A stretch of 64,000 nucleotides of DNA, from positions 1 through 64,000 of the forward strand of contig DASVVO010000103.1 in assembly GCA_036386515.1 (NCBI GenBank), read 5' to 3'. Made by a program: the position numbers and the translations under genes. Origin of the DNA: JAIVJZ01 sp036386515. Its GTDB lineage: Bacteria; Acidobacteriota; Blastocatellia; Pyrinomonadales; Pyrinomonadaceae. Positions 17,102-26,427 of this stretch are shown here, in pieces; position 1 is the first letter of the stretch, and every line of letters starts with the position of its first letter. Under the pieces are notes generated by a model, which saw nothing but the letters and a program-made list of their open reading frames with translations, was not told the origin of the DNA and made no database searches.

Positions 17102-17305
17102 ATGACCGAAGCTGACGGCACGAAGGACAAGACGAACGAGGTTGACGCCACCAGGGGCGATGTCGGCGACCTGGAAACCGCCGGTGAGACGACCGCCGCG
17201 GAGATGATCGGCGGCGCGCCCGACACGCGTCCCGTCGGCCTTGGCACGATAGCCGACATCAAAGTCTCCGATTCGACGCGGCCGCCCGAACCCGATCACG
17301 ACTGA
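17102..17305 (+). CDS. Small acidic protein downstream of glgP
   Basis: Begins ATG 17102 after GGAGGAGG (17086-17093), one of the strongest ribosome sites in the window. It encodes 67 residues, very rich in Asp, Glu, Thr and Gly, without hydrophobic core, cysteines or motif, so it is probably disordered. It sits 24 bases after glgP and before a terminator, which implies cotranscription. Function unknown; codon use and the ribosome site support a real gene. Confidence 0.6.
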   Translation: MTEADGTKDKTNEVDATRGDVGDLETAGETTAAEMIGGAPDTRPVGLGTIADIKVSDSTRPPEPDHD

Positions 17306-17368
17306 CGGCGCGGCTTGTACGGCCGACGAGTTCATCCGTCTCCCGGCAAACTTCACCTCGATGCGAGC

Positions 17369-17401
17369 AAGCCGCCGACGATTAAACCGCCGGCGGCTTT
17401 G
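17369..17401. terminator. Bidirectional terminator between convergent genes
   Basis: AAGCCGCCG (17369-17377) pairs with CGGCGGCTT (17391-17399) and has T residues on the right and A residues on the left. It is placed between the plus-strand glgP unit and the minus-strand TauE/SafE gene. Confidence 0.65.
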
Positions 17402-17426
17402 ATCTTCCGCGCAACCGCTATTCCGT

Positions 17427-18173
17427 TCAAACTAAAATCATCTTCACGCCCGCGACGACGAGCACGACGGCGAGCAGGCGGCGGATCGTCACGCTCGTCA
17501 AGCGGCGGCTGCCGAACTCCGAGCCGACGACGCCGCCGACGATGGCCGCGAGCGCGAAGTAGGGCAGGGCGGGCGGGAGCGCGTGCAGGTTGGTCAAGTT
17601 GCCCGACAGCCCGGCGATCGAGTTGACGAGGATGAAGGCGGCCGAGACGCCCGCCGTGCGCCGCGTGTCCGCCCAGCCCGAGAGCAACAGCAGCGGACTT
17701 AAAAAGATTCCGCCGCCCACCCCCGTCAGTCCCGACAAAAATCCGAGCAACCCGCCAAAGAGGATCGCCGTCGCGAGCGGCACGCGTCGCGTCGCCGTCG
17801 CGGCTTCGGCCTGCGCGCGCGTGAACAGGAAGAGACGGACGGCCGCGTAGAGCAGCGTCGCCCCGACGATCTGTTTGTAGATCGCGTTCGGCAAAGTGAT
17901 CGCGCCGCCGATGAAGGCGAGCGGAATCGAGGCGACGGCGAAAGGCCAGAACAGCGGCCAGTGGAAACAGCCCGCGCGCCAAAAACGAAAGGTGGCGATC
18001 GAAGCGACGAGGATGTTCAGGCAGAGCGCGGTCGGCTTCATCGTGGCGGGCGCGAGTCCGAAGAGAGCCATCGCGGCCAGATACCCGGACGCCCCGGCGT
18101 GCCCGACCGAAGAATAGAGCGCGGCGGCGGCGAGGATGAGCAGGGCGAGGATGAGAACGTCGTTCGTGTTCAT
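17427..18173 (-). CDS. TauE/SafE (TSUP) family membrane permease
   Basis: A 248-residue integral membrane protein with about eight hydrophobic segments. The family pattern is clear: LYSSVGHAGASGYLAAMALFG near the N-terminus, and the repeat-internal GFLSGLTGVGGGIFLSPLLLLSG followed by TAGVSAAFILVNSIAGL. TSUP proteins export or import sulfite, organosulfonates or other small anions by unknown energetics; nothing here fixes the substrate. It lies 42 bases after the diguanylate cyclase gene on the same strand and may share its transcript. Confidence 0.92.
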   Translation of the reverse strand: MNTNDVLILALLILAAAALYSSVGHAGASGYLAAMALFGLAPATMKPTALCLNILVASIATFRFWRAGCFHWPLFWPFAVASIPLAFIGGAITLPNAIYKQIVGATLLYAAVRLFLFTRAQAEAATATRRVPLATAILFGGLLGFLSGLTGVGGGIFLSPLLLLSGWADTRRTAGVSAAFILVNSIAGLSGNLTNLHALPPALPYFALAAIVGGVVGSEFGSRRLTSVTIRRLLAVVLVVAGVKMILV

Positions 18174-18215
18174 CGGGGAGACATGGTTGGACGCGCGTGC
18201 GGCAGCCGGGGACAG

Positions 18216-19082
18216 TTAAGTGGCCGCCACGATGGGTTCGCCGGAGAGTTTGAGATGCGTGACGCGATTCTTCCCGCCGTTCTTGACTTCGTACATCGCC
18301 TCGTCGGCCTGCTTGATCATGATGTCCACGGTGCGCGGCGGCGTCGTCCACGTCACGACGCCGATGCTGAACGTGATCGGCCAGCCGTATTCGCGCATCG
18401 TCTTCATGATGTTTTGATGCACGCGCGCGACGACGACCTCGGCCGCCGCCTCGCCCGTCTCCGGCATCAGGATGACGAACTCGTCGCCGCCGAGCCTGGC
18501 GACCACGTCGATCTCGCGGATGTTGTGTTTGATCGTCTGCGTCACGCTGCGGAGCACCGTGTCGCCGATGCTGTGGCCGTAGTTGTCGTTGATTAATTTG
18601 AAGTCGTCCACGTCCATGTAGGCGACGGTGAAGGGATGGCGGTGGCGGCGCGCGCGATTGATCTCCTGCTGCGACGCCTCGAAGAACGAGCGACGGTTGA
18701 TGACGCCCGTCAGATCGTCTGTGCGCGCGAGTTCGCGCTGGTGATTGTGCGAGCGGCGGAGCGCGGAGACGAAGTAGGTGACGAAGAGGAAGGCGGCGAG
18801 TTGCGCGAGCACGTTGAAGTAAAGGGTGGAGGAGCGCGCGTCGAAGTGGCCGCCCATGCGCTCGGTGAACAGGTAACCGGACGCGCTGGCGAGCGAGACG
18901 AAGACGGCGGCGCGGCGGCCGACGAGCCAGGCGACCAGCGAGATGGGCAGCAGATAGAATATGTAGAACGCGATGTCCGGCCCGGTCAGGTAGTTGATGA
19001 CGCTTTGCAGGACGACGAGCAGCAGACCGAGGATGACCAGGAATGATTGTGAACGCCGGCCGAGCCGTTCCAGGATCGTCAT
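18216..19082 (-). CDS. Membrane-bound diguanylate cyclase (GGDEF)
   Basis: A 288-residue protein. The first ~110 residues contain about four hydrophobic segments (MASE-like sensor). A GGDEF domain follows, starting at TDDLTGVINRRSFFE, with the intact active-site sequence GGDEF in VVARLGGDEFVILMPE. An RxxD inhibitory site (REID) lies five residues upstream, so product inhibition by c-di-GMP is expected. There is no EAL domain. The start at 19082 follows GGAGAA. It makes c-di-GMP at the membrane in response to an unknown signal. It is divergent from the kinase gene. Confidence 0.93.
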   Translation of the reverse strand: MTILERLGRRSQSFLVILGLLLVVLQSVINYLTGPDIAFYIFYLLPISLVAWLVGRRAAVFVSLASASGYLFTERMGGHFDARSSTLYFNVLAQLAAFLFVTYFVSALRRSHNHQRELARTDDLTGVINRRSFFEASQQEINRARRHRHPFTVAYMDVDDFKLINDNYGHSIGDTVLRSVTQTIKHNIREIDVVARLGGDEFVILMPETGEAAAEVVVARVHQNIMKTMREYGWPITFSIGVVTWTTPPRTVDIMIKQADEAMYEVKNGGKNRVTHLKLSGEPIVAAT

Positions 19083-19344
19083 ATAAAACAATTCTCCGAG
19101 CGGTCTGGGGGTAAACGCTGAGAGCACGTTCGTATAACGCGCCCGAGTTTAACCTTTTACTTCGATGTCCGCATCATCTTTTTGGGTTGTCGGGAAGTTG
19201 GCGCAATACGCGTCGCCGCCCGGAATGATTCACGCGCCCGCGCGGCCGTGTTAGACTCTCGCGCCTGACCAGTCGCCGTCACGGCGGTGCGCCCGTCGCC
19301 GGCGCGCGAGTGTTTCCCTGACAGCGTCCGTCCAAACCTCTGCG

Positions 19345-21390
19345 ATGAAAACCTGCCCACAATGCGATACGAAGTATGAGAGCGCGACGACGTTCTGCCC
19401 GCGCGACGGCGAAGTGCTGGAAGACGCCGGAGCGGGCGAAGAGATGGTCGGGCGCGTGCTCGACGGGCAGTACGAGATCGAGTCCTTCATCGCGCGCGGC
19501 GGCATGGGCACGCTCTACCGCGCCCGCCATATCCTCTTAGGCGACCGCGTCGCGATCAAAACGCTCAAGCCGGAGATGCGCAACAACGCCGGATGGCTGC
19601 GTCGCTTTCAACGCGAGGGGCGCGCCGCGCGTCGCTTCCGCCACCCGAACGCCGTCACGGTTTACGATCTGCGCACGGGCGCGGACGGCCTCACCTACAT
19701 GGTGATGGAATACGTCGAAGGCCACTCGCTCGATAAGGAACTGAAAGCGCGCGGGCGGCTCACCCCGGCGGAGGCGTGGCGGATTCTCGAACCCGTCGTG
19801 AGCGCGCTTGAAGCCGCGCACGCGCACGGCGTCGTCCACCGCGACCTGAAGCCGGAGAACGTGATGCTCGACCGTCCGCCCGCGGGCGACTTGCAGGTGA
19901 AACTGCTCGACCTCGGCATCGCCAAACTGCGCGACGTGGCGGAGACGCACGCGGGCGGCGGCGACGGCGGCGCGCTCACGCTGGCCGGACAAATTCTCGG
20001 CACGCCTTATTACATGTCGCCGGAACAGTGGGGCGAGCCGTCGCGCGACGGCAACGCGGAGATCGACGGGCGCACGGACATCTACAGTCTCGGCGTTATC
20101 TTCTACGAGTTGATCACGGGCGCGAAACCTTTCTCCGGCCGCACGCTCGGAGAGTTGCGACAGGGGCACGTCAGTCGCGAATTGCCGCTGTTGCACCGGG
20201 TCGTGGCGGGCGTGCCGGAGGAGTTCGCGCGGGTGGTCGAACGCGCGCTGGCGAAGGATCGCGCGGAGCGGCAGGCAACCGCCGGTATGTTCGCGTCGGA
20301 GATGCGCCTCGCGCTCGGCCAAGCCTCCGGGATTCACCCGCCGCCGGATGCTGACAGGCCGGATGCCCACAGACCTGACGCATCCTTCGCGCCGCCTGAC
20401 TTCGAATCCTCGCAGACGCTCATCCGCGAGAACCTCGCGGCGACCGCGCTGACGGCCGCGCCGCGCGGCGGCGTCGAGACCGCGCCGCAAGCCCCTGCGG
20501 CGCAAGGCGGAACGGCGACGGCCAATGAGGGACAAACAGGCGCGCCAAAGCCGGAGCAGGCACCGGAGCAGACGCGGGAGCAGACGCGGGAGCAGCCACC
20601 GGAGCGGACGACGGAGCAGACGCGGTTCGCGTCTCACGCGCCTGGCATTATCACGCCGGTGGCGGCGCGACGCTCGCCGGTGAAGTTGCTCGCCGTGTGC
20701 GCGCTGGCGTTGACGTTGGTCGGCGTGGTGGCCGTGGGCGGTTGGCTCGCGTGGCATAGTTCGCGGCGCGCGGCGGGTACGGATGCGGGAACTTTCGGGA
20801 CGACGGGCGGGACGACGGCCAGGTCGAGCGCGCGCTTCGAGTTGATGCATTACTGGATCGAAGCCTTCGACGACGCGGAGCCGGGCGAGGGGCGGCGCGT
20901 CGCGGCCACAGAGTTGTCGTTGCCGTCGGGGCAGCAGTTCAAGTTTCATTTCGTGACGCGCGAGCGCGGCTATCTCTACCTCGTCGGCCCCGGCGCGGGC
21001 AATGCGCCGACGACTTTTTTGACCGCGCGCCCGGCGGGCGTGATGAAGACGAATCTCGCGGCGGCGGGCGCGGATTTCACTTTCCCTTACGGCGACGGGC
21101 AGGCGCTCGAACTCGATAAAAATCCCGCCACGGAAGAGTATGTCGTCATTTTTTCGCGGACGCCCCTGCTCGCGCCCGCGTTTCTCGCGGCCGACGCGGG
21201 GCGCGTGCTGACGCCCGCCGAGTTGAAAGAGTTGGAAGACCTGCGCGCGCGCGCTAAAACCGCGCGGCCGGTTGCGAACGTAAAAGATGCGGAAGCGTCG
21301 GGCGGGGCGTCGTCGGTGGCCGTCGTGTTGGAGTCGGCGGGCGCGCCTTCGGAGCCGGTCGTCTTTGATATTCGGATCGAACACCGTTAA
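19345..21390 (+). CDS. Membrane Ser/Thr protein kinase with zinc ribbon and C-terminal DUF4384-like domain
   Basis: The 681-residue protein starts with a zinc-ribbon pattern (CPQC at 4-7, CPRD at 18-21). A PknB-type kinase domain follows at about residues 43-310: glycine loop ARGGMGTLYRA, Lys72, HRDLKPEN with Asp167, DLG at 189-191 in place of DFG, and MSPEQW. A Pro/Gln/Glu/Thr-rich linker with EQTREQTREQ repeats leads to one membrane helix at about 445-465. The extracytoplasmic region, about 490-610 (KFHFVTRERGYLYLVGPG), resembles DUF4384. A hydrophobic signal might thus be sensed outside and relayed to cytosolic phosphorylation. The next gene encodes a stand-alone DUF4384 protein and the one after that a CHAT protein. 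Confidence 0.92.
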   Translation: MKTCPQCDTKYESATTFCPRDGEVLEDAGAGEEMVGRVLDGQYEIESFIARGGMGTLYRARHILLGDRVAIKTLKPEMRNNAGWLRRFQREGRAARRFRHPNAVTVYDLRTGADGLTYMVMEYVEGHSLDKELKARGRLTPAEAWRILEPVVSALEAAHAHGVVHRDLKPENVMLDRPPAGDLQVKLLDLGIAKLRDVAETHAGGGDGGALTLAGQILGTPYYMSPEQWGEPSRDGNAEIDGRTDIYSLGVIFYELITGAKPFSGRTLGELRQGHVSRELPLLHRVVAGVPEEFARVVERALAKDRAERQATAGMFASEMRLALGQASGIHPPPDADRPDAHRPDASFAPPDFESSQTLIRENLAATALTAAPRGGVETAPQAPAAQGGTATANEGQTGAPKPEQAPEQTREQTREQPPERTTEQTRFASHAPGIITPVAARRSPVKLLAVCALALTLVGVVAVGGWLAWHSSRRAAGTDAGTFGTTGGTTARSSARFELMHYWIEAFDDAEPGEGRRVAATELSLPSGQQFKFHFVTRERGYLYLVGPGAGNAPTTFLTARPAGVMKTNLAAAGADFTFPYGDGQALELDKNPATEEYVVIFSRTPLLAPAFLAADAGRVLTPAELKELEDLRARAKTARPVANVKDAEASGGASSVAVVLESAGAPSEPVVFDIRIEHR

Positions 21391-21487
21391 ACGTAAAATG
21401 AGCGGCGCGTCATGTGTCGGCAGAAGCGTCCGCGAACGATCGCCACACGCGCCTTTACTGTGGCCGCGGAAGGAGTGATTCCTAAAC

Positions 21488-22552
21488 ATGCGTTCTAAAC
21501 TTTTCTCACCGCTTCTCCTGTTCGTGCTCGTCCTGGCAGTTCCCTCCCGCGCGCAGGAGGGGCAACCACAAACACCGCCACCACAGGACGAAGAGATTCT
21601 GACGCGCGGCGCGTTTCTCACGACGCGCCCGAAGACCGCGAACAGAGAGGGCGCGACGGTGACGGGCGGCGCGGGCGCGGCCGTGACGACGCCGGAGACC
21701 GCATCCGCCCCACCGGTCGTCGTCGCCGCGCACACTCCGCCTGCGAAGTCGAAAAAGAGCGTGACGAAATCGTCCGGCAAAGCCGTGCGGAAGAAGACCA
21801 ACGGCAAAAGCGCGCCCGCCGTTAAAGATGAGACCGCCTCTGCTGTAACAACTGCCGAAAACACTTCCGGCGCGGCCGCAGGCTCGAACGGGGAAGCGGC
21901 CGCCGCCGGAGCGAAGCCGCGCCCCATCGGTCTCGGCTATACCTTCTTTACGCTCGGCGACAACGGTCTCGCCATTCGCACTGACCCGGCGCGCCAGTTT
22001 CGCACGGGCGAGGCCATCCGCATCGCGCTCGAAAGCAACACCGACGGCTACCTCTACATCTTCCACACGGAGAACGACGGCGAGCCTTCGATGATCTACC
22101 CCGACACGCGCCTGGGCGGCGGCAACAATCTCGTCCGCGCACACGTCCCCTACGAAATCCCTTCGAGCCAGGAGGCCACGGAAGAGACGCGCTGGTTCGT
22201 CTTCAAAGACCCGCCCGCCGCCGAACGGCTCTACATCGTGCTTGCGCGCCAGCCGCTCGCAGGCGTGCCGACGGGCGAAGCCCTCGCCACACGCTGCTCC
22301 GAGGCGCAGCACGCTTGCCCCTGGCGACCGGCCGCCAGCGTGTGGACGGAAATCAAAGCGACCGGGGAGCGCGAGCAGGTGGCCGTGAGCAGAGTTAAAG
22401 ATCAGGGGCGCGCGCAAACTGTGGACGAGCGTGTGGCCGCCACGCGCGGCCTCGGTCTGGGCGCGGGCGCGCCGACGCCCTCCGTCATCCGCATGACCGC
22501 CTCCGCCAATTCAAAAATGCTCGTCACGGCCATCGACTTGATTCATAAGTAA
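21488..22552 (+). CDS. Secreted DUF4384 domain protein
   Basis: A 354-residue protein with signal peptide (residues 1-22, SRAQ). Then come an Ala/Lys/Thr-rich low-complexity region to about residue 140 and a DUF4384 domain: AIRTDPARQFRTGEAIRI, NTDGYLYIFHTENDGEPSMIYPD, and LYIVLARQPL. DUF4384 is a beta-rich domain often next to kinases, CHAT or caspase-like proteins. AAGGAG 12 bases upstream supports the start. It lies 97 bases after the kinase, whose C-terminal domain looks like a paralogue, and 14 bases before the CHAT gene. A role as partner or sensor for these is inferred from context. Confidence 0.88.
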   Translation: MRSKLFSPLLLFVLVLAVPSRAQEGQPQTPPPQDEEILTRGAFLTTRPKTANREGATVTGGAGAAVTTPETASAPPVVVAAHTPPAKSKKSVTKSSGKAVRKKTNGKSAPAVKDETASAVTTAENTSGAAAGSNGEAAAAGAKPRPIGLGYTFFTLGDNGLAIRTDPARQFRTGEAIRIALESNTDGYLYIFHTENDGEPSMIYPDTRLGGGNNLVRAHVPYEIPSSQEATEETRWFVFKDPPAAERLYIVLARQPLAGVPTGEALATRCSEAQHACPWRPAASVWTEIKATGEREQVAVSRVKDQGRAQTVDERVAATRGLGLGAGAPTPSVIRMTASANSKMLVTAIDLIHK

Positions 22553-22566
22553 GGACAAAGACAACC

Positions 22567-25461
22567 ATGAACCCCCGAACTATTATTTTGACCTGGCTGC
22601 TCGCCTGCGCCGTCGTGGCGTCGCCGCCCGGCTTGGCCGCCGCTTCCGCGTTCGCCCCCGCTTCAACGCCCGCTTCGACGCCCGCCACGCCGCAGGGCGA
22701 ACGGCCGGGCGCGGGCGTGGAGGCTCTGCGGCAGGGACGCAGGTTGTTGAAGCAGGGCAGGGCGGATCAGGCTCTCCCGTTGTTGGAATCCGCGCTCAAG
22801 AGTTTCAACGCGGCGGGCGCGGCGCGCGGCCAGGCCGCAACGCACGATGCGCTCGGCGATCTCTACTCGCGGCAGGGACAGCACCGCACCGCGCTCGCGA
22901 ATTACCGGCAGGCTTACGAGTTGTTTCAAACGGCGGGCAACCGTCCGGGGTCGCTCATCGCCAAGCGCGTCGTCGGCATCGGCGACGAAGACTTCAACGC
23001 CAACCTGATGCTCGCCAAGATCGGCGAGGCGCACTATCGCGCGGGCAATGTAGTGGAATCGGGCGCGGCCTACGCCCAGATGCGCGTGACGAAGCCGGAC
23101 ACGAGCGCGCTCGGCGTGGCAAAGAAGGGGAGCGGCTTGTTCGGCAGTCTCGGCGGCCTGGGGCGCGGCATCGCGCGCGGCGAGGTGTCCGTCTCCACGG
23201 GCGTGAGCGCGGTCGGCACGATCAGTCAGGTACAGCAGACCTTCGAACTCTACCGCCAGAGCATCCTCTACGCCACCTACGAACTCGGCCTCGGCCGCGT
23301 TAAATACTTCAACGACGAATTTGCCGACGCGCGCAAACATTTTGCGAACGCGCTCGACTCGGCGAGCGGCAACGTTCCGCTCATCGGCAAGATCGGGCAG
23401 ATGCGCCGCTTCCGCGTGGCGGCCAACACGAGTCTCGGCGATGTCGCGCTCCGGCAGGGCAACCTCAAAGACGCGCTCAAGTTCTACGCCGACGCGGCCA
23501 AAGGCGCGCAGGCCGACCGCCGACTCGATCTACAGTGGCCTGCACAGCGCGGCGTCGGCAAAGCGAACCTGACGCTCGCCGCGCAACAGACCGACCCGGC
23601 GAAGCGCGCCAAGGCGTTGCAGGATGCCTTTGCCGCCTACCGCGCGGCGTTGCAGACCATCGAGACGATCCGGCAGGGGTCGCTTCGCGCGGACGAAGCG
23701 CGCACCACTTTTCTCGCCACCACCCGCGACGTGTTCGACGAAGCTTCGGGCGCGCTCGCGGCCGCCGCGCTCGCGGCGGCGGCCGCCGACCAAAACGCCC
23801 CGCTCGCGGGCGATGCGCTCGCCTACGCGGCCGAAGCTTTCCGCATCGTCGAGCAGGGACGCGCCCGCTCGCTCCTCGACATGCTGAGCGAAACCGGCGC
23901 GCACATCACCGCGGGCATCCCCGCCGAACTCCTCGAACGCAAGCAGCAGAATCTCGAACGCCAGCAGGAGATCGCGCAACAGATCACGGGCGTCAGCCCG
24001 ACGGGCGAGCCGCCCACGGAGAGCGTCGAGAAATTGGAAGAACAACTGGAAACGCTCTCGGTCGAATATGACAGTCTGGAAAATCAGATCAGGGCGGCCA
24101 GCCCGCGTTACGGCGCGTTGACCTCGGCGCAACCCCTGACGCTCGCAGAGGTGCAGCAAAAAGTCCTGGACGCAGATACCGTGCTGCTCGAATACAGCCT
24201 CGGCCGCGAGCACTCGTACCTGTGGGCGGTAACGACGGGCAGCGTCGCGTTGCGCCAGTTGCCCGCGCGCGACAAACTCGACGCGCTCTCCATGAACCTG
24301 CGCGATCGGATCGTGCCGCAGAGTTTGCGCCGCTCGCTCCTCGACGCCGACGGCCAGACGCGCGGCCTGATTCAGGAGCGCGGGCTGGCCTTATCCAACA
24401 ACGCCACGACCGCCAACGTCGCCGCCTTCGCCGAAATTTCCGGCGCGCTCTACCAAAGCGCGGTCGCGCCGGTCGCCTCGCTGATCGCGGGCAAGCGTCT
24501 GCTCGTCGTCGCCGACGGCGCGCTCAACTACGTCCCTTTCGAGTCGCTCGTGACGGCCACGGGCGGCGGGGGCGACTACTCGACGCTGCCCTACCTCGTC
24601 AAGACCAACGAAGTCTCCTACGCGCCGTCGGCCTCGGTCGTCGCGGCCGTCAGGCAACAGGCCGCGAGCGGCGCGGCCGCGACGGCCAACTCGCGCGGCC
24701 TGCTCCTCGTCGCCGACCCGATCTTCGACGCCTCAGACCCGCGCGCGAAGATTTTACAGAGCGCGGGCGCGGCCGCTTCCAACGGGCAGTCGGGCGAGAT
24801 GCTTGCGGTCAACAGCGCGGTCGCGGATTTGACGGGCGCAGCGAACGCGCCCTCCGCCGCCGGGAGCAGCGGCATCAAACTCGCGCGCTTGAACGGCACG
24901 CGCGCGGAGGCGCAACAGATCGCCGCCTTCGCGCGCACGTCCGGCCTCGCGCCTGACATCTGGCTCGACCTCGACGCCAGCGAGAGCAAAATGAAGACGA
25001 CGGATGTCAGCAAGTACCGCATCCTGCACGTCGCCACGCACGGCCTCTTGAACACGGAACGCCCGCAGTTTACCGGCGTCGTCCTTTCGCTCGTCGGCAA
25101 CCGCGACGGCGACGGCTTCCTGCGCACGGACGAAATTTTCAATTTAAGACTCGGCTCGCCGCTCGTGATGCTGTCGGCCTGCGAGACGGGACTGGGCAAG
25201 GAACGCCGTGGCGAGGGCGTGATCGGGTTGACGCGCGCCTTCATGTACGCGGGCGCGCCTACCGTCGGCGTCAGCCTGTGGTCGGTCTCCGACAAGTCAA
25301 CGGCGGATTTGATGATCGACTTCTACAAGCGTCTGCTGACGAAGCAATCGACCGCCGCGCCCGCCGCGATGCGCGCCGCGCAGTTGGCGATGATCCAGGG
25401 GAAGACCTACAGCGCGCCGTTCCACTGGGCGCCCTTCATCCTCGTCGGCGATTGGCGATAA
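22567..25461 (+). CDS. Secreted TPR-CHAT domain protein (caspase-like protease fold)
   Basis: A 964-residue protein. Signal peptide 1-28, TPR repeats at about residues 50-330 (GQAATHDALGDLYSRQGQHR, LGDVALRQGNLKDALKFYAD), a helical middle with coiled coil (about 460-510), then a CHAT domain to the C-terminus. The catalytic His (VATHGLL, about residue 824) and Cys (LSACETGLG, about residue 871) are both present, as is the terminal FHWAPFILVGDWR. CHAT domains are clan CD cysteine proteases or their relatives. AAGGACAAAG precedes ATG. It ends a cluster with the kinase and DUF4384 protein. The exported location separates it from cytosolic immune CHAT proteases. Confidence 0.93.
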   Translation: MNPRTIILTWLLACAVVASPPGLAAASAFAPASTPASTPATPQGERPGAGVEALRQGRRLLKQGRADQALPLLESALKSFNAAGAARGQAATHDALGDLYSRQGQHRTALANYRQAYELFQTAGNRPGSLIAKRVVGIGDEDFNANLMLAKIGEAHYRAGNVVESGAAYAQMRVTKPDTSALGVAKKGSGLFGSLGGLGRGIARGEVSVSTGVSAVGTISQVQQTFELYRQSILYATYELGLGRVKYFNDEFADARKHFANALDSASGNVPLIGKIGQMRRFRVAANTSLGDVALRQGNLKDALKFYADAAKGAQADRRLDLQWPAQRGVGKANLTLAAQQTDPAKRAKALQDAFAAYRAALQTIETIRQGSLRADEARTTFLATTRDVFDEASGALAAAALAAAAADQNAPLAGDALAYAAEAFRIVEQGRARSLLDMLSETGAHITAGIPAELLERKQQNLERQQEIAQQITGVSPTGEPPTESVEKLEEQLETLSVEYDSLENQIRAASPRYGALTSAQPLTLAEVQQKVLDADTVLLEYSLGREHSYLWAVTTGSVALRQLPARDKLDALSMNLRDRIVPQSLRRSLLDADGQTRGLIQERGLALSNNATTANVAAFAEISGALYQSAVAPVASLIAGKRLLVVADGALNYVPFESLVTATGGGGDYSTLPYLVKTNEVSYAPSASVVAAVRQQAASGAAATANSRGLLLVADPIFDASDPRAKILQSAGAAASNGQSGEMLAVNSAVADLTGAANAPSAAGSSGIKLARLNGTRAEAQQIAAFARTSGLAPDIWLDLDASESKMKTTDVSKYRILHVATHGLLNTERPQFTGVVLSLVGNRDGDGFLRTDEIFNLRLGSPLVMLSACETGLGKERRGEGVIGLTRAFMYAGAPTVGVSLWSVSDKSTADLMIDFYKRLLTKQSTAAPAAMRAAQLAMIQGKTYSAPFHWAPFILVGDWR

Positions 25462-25582
25462 CAGGGAATCGCCGCCCGACGCAGCCGCTCTAGGCGGCCG
25501 TTGCCTCTCCGCCTCGACGTTTGTTCGCCGGTCGCAGGTGCGTTAATATCAAGGGCGTTCCCGCGAGAGCAAACTAAATACC

Positions 25583-25996
25583 ATGATGTGGAAAAAGGTG
25601 CGCCGATTTCTGACCGGCGGAGGCTACTTTCAAATGCCCGATACTTCGGAAGAACAGACCAACTTCGCGCCCGTGACCGACGCCGGGGCGTTTGACGATC
25701 TCGTGGTGCGCTCCCACGACGCGCCCGTCGTTCTCTTCAAACACAGCACGACGTGTCCGATCAGCGCGCGCGCGCATCATCAAATGTCGAAGTTGCAGGC
25801 GGGCGTGACCGGCCGGATTTCGCTCGTCATCGTGCAGCGCGCGCGCGAGCTATCGCGCCGCGTGGCCGAGCAGACGGGCATCCGCCACGAATCGCCGCAG
25901 GCGATCATCCTGCGCAACGGTCAGGCCGTCTGGTCGGCCTCGCACTTCGACATCACGGCCGAGGCCGTCGAGCAGGCCGTGCGCGAGAACGCTTAA
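25583..25996 (+). CDS. ytxJ: Monothiol bacilliredoxin YtxJ-like (BrxC)
   Basis: This 137-residue thioredoxin-fold protein matches the YtxJ family. The active site HSTTCPIS (Cys about residue 53) fits the TCPIS signature; the partner Cys of dithiol thioredoxins is absent. LVIVQRARELSRRVAEQTGIRHESPQAIILRNGQAVWSAS, split over the second half, is the typical C-terminal region with the cis-Pro (ESPQ). In Firmicutes such proteins remove bacillithiol from proteins, so the presence suggests bacillithiol-type chemistry here. It is single, and ends just before a heptamer-repeat palindrome. Confidence 0.9.
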   Translation: MMWKKVRRFLTGGGYFQMPDTSEEQTNFAPVTDAGAFDDLVVRSHDAPVVLFKHSTTCPISARAHHQMSKLQAGVTGRISLVIVQRARELSRRVAEQTGIRHESPQAIILRNGQAVWSASHFDITAEAVEQAVRENA

Positions 25997-25998
25997 TA

Positions 25999-26076
25999 GT
26001 GACAGGTGACGGGTGACAGGTGACAGGATTTAAAACCCGTCTTTCTCCTGTCACCCGTCACCCGTCACCTGTCACT
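25999..26076. repeat. Heptamer-repeat palindrome (GGTGACA)n / (TGTCACC)n
   Basis: Left arm is a run of GTGACAGG/GTGACGG units; the right arm is complementary (CTGTCACCCGTCACC...). The loop spans 26030-26048. It fills the whole gap between the bacilliredoxin stop and the DUF971 start. It could act as terminator or mRNA stabiliser. Confidence 0.85.
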
Positions 26077-26085
26077 GTTTTTCTT

Positions 26086-26427
26086 ATGAACGAGATGATG
26101 CGAAGGCGCGGGCCTGCGATTGAGCCGCACGAGATCGTGCAGGAGGGCGCGGAGGGGCTGCGCGTGAAGTGGGGCGACGGGCGCGTCTGCGGTTACGGCG
26201 CGGCTGCGCTCAGGCGCGTCTGCCCGTGCGCGCAGTGCGTCAACGAGATGACGGGACGGCGGATGCTCGACCCGAGCACCGTCCCCGACGATCTGCGGAT
26301 CGAGAGCCTCGACATCGTCGGCCGCTACGCGCTCACCTTCCGCTGGAGCGACGGCCACCAGACAGGCATCTACAGCTTTCGCCTCCTGCGCGAACTGTGC
26401 GAACAGAATGAAGGAAGTAAATCGTGA
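26086..26427 (+). CDS. DUF971 protein (gamma-butyrobetaine hydroxylase N-terminal-like)
   Basis: The 113-residue protein has the DUF971 pattern: LRVKWGDGRVCGYGAAALRRVCPCAQCVNE with a C-x-C-x-x-C cluster, then LDIVGRYALTFRWSDGHQTGIYSFRLLREL. Stand-alone DUF971 proteins are often linked to iron-sulfur assembly (next to Mrp/ApbC) and may bind metal through the cysteines; that role is family knowledge, not shown here. ATG 26086 is just after the repeat; no ribosome site is evident, and Met codons at 26095 and 26098 are alternatives. Confidence 0.9.
   Translation: MNEMMRRRGPAIEPHEIVQEGAEGLRVKWGDGRVCGYGAAALRRVCPCAQCVNEMTGRRMLDPSTVPDDLRIESLDIVGRYALTFRWSDGHQTGIYSFRLLRELCEQNEGSKS

Noticed and set aside
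14771..17356. 861-codon minus-strand frame over glgP
   Set aside because: Antisense shadow of a clear alpha-glucan phosphorylase; no ribosome site and no family features.
19537..21927. 796-codon minus-strand frame over the kinase and DUF4384 genes
   Set aside because: Arg/His-rich shadow translation; the plus strand holds intact kinase motifs.
22567..25461. CHAT protein as a CRISPR-linked or gasdermin-type immune protease
   Set aside because: It has a signal peptide and no Cas or gasdermin neighbours, so a cytosolic immune role is not supported.
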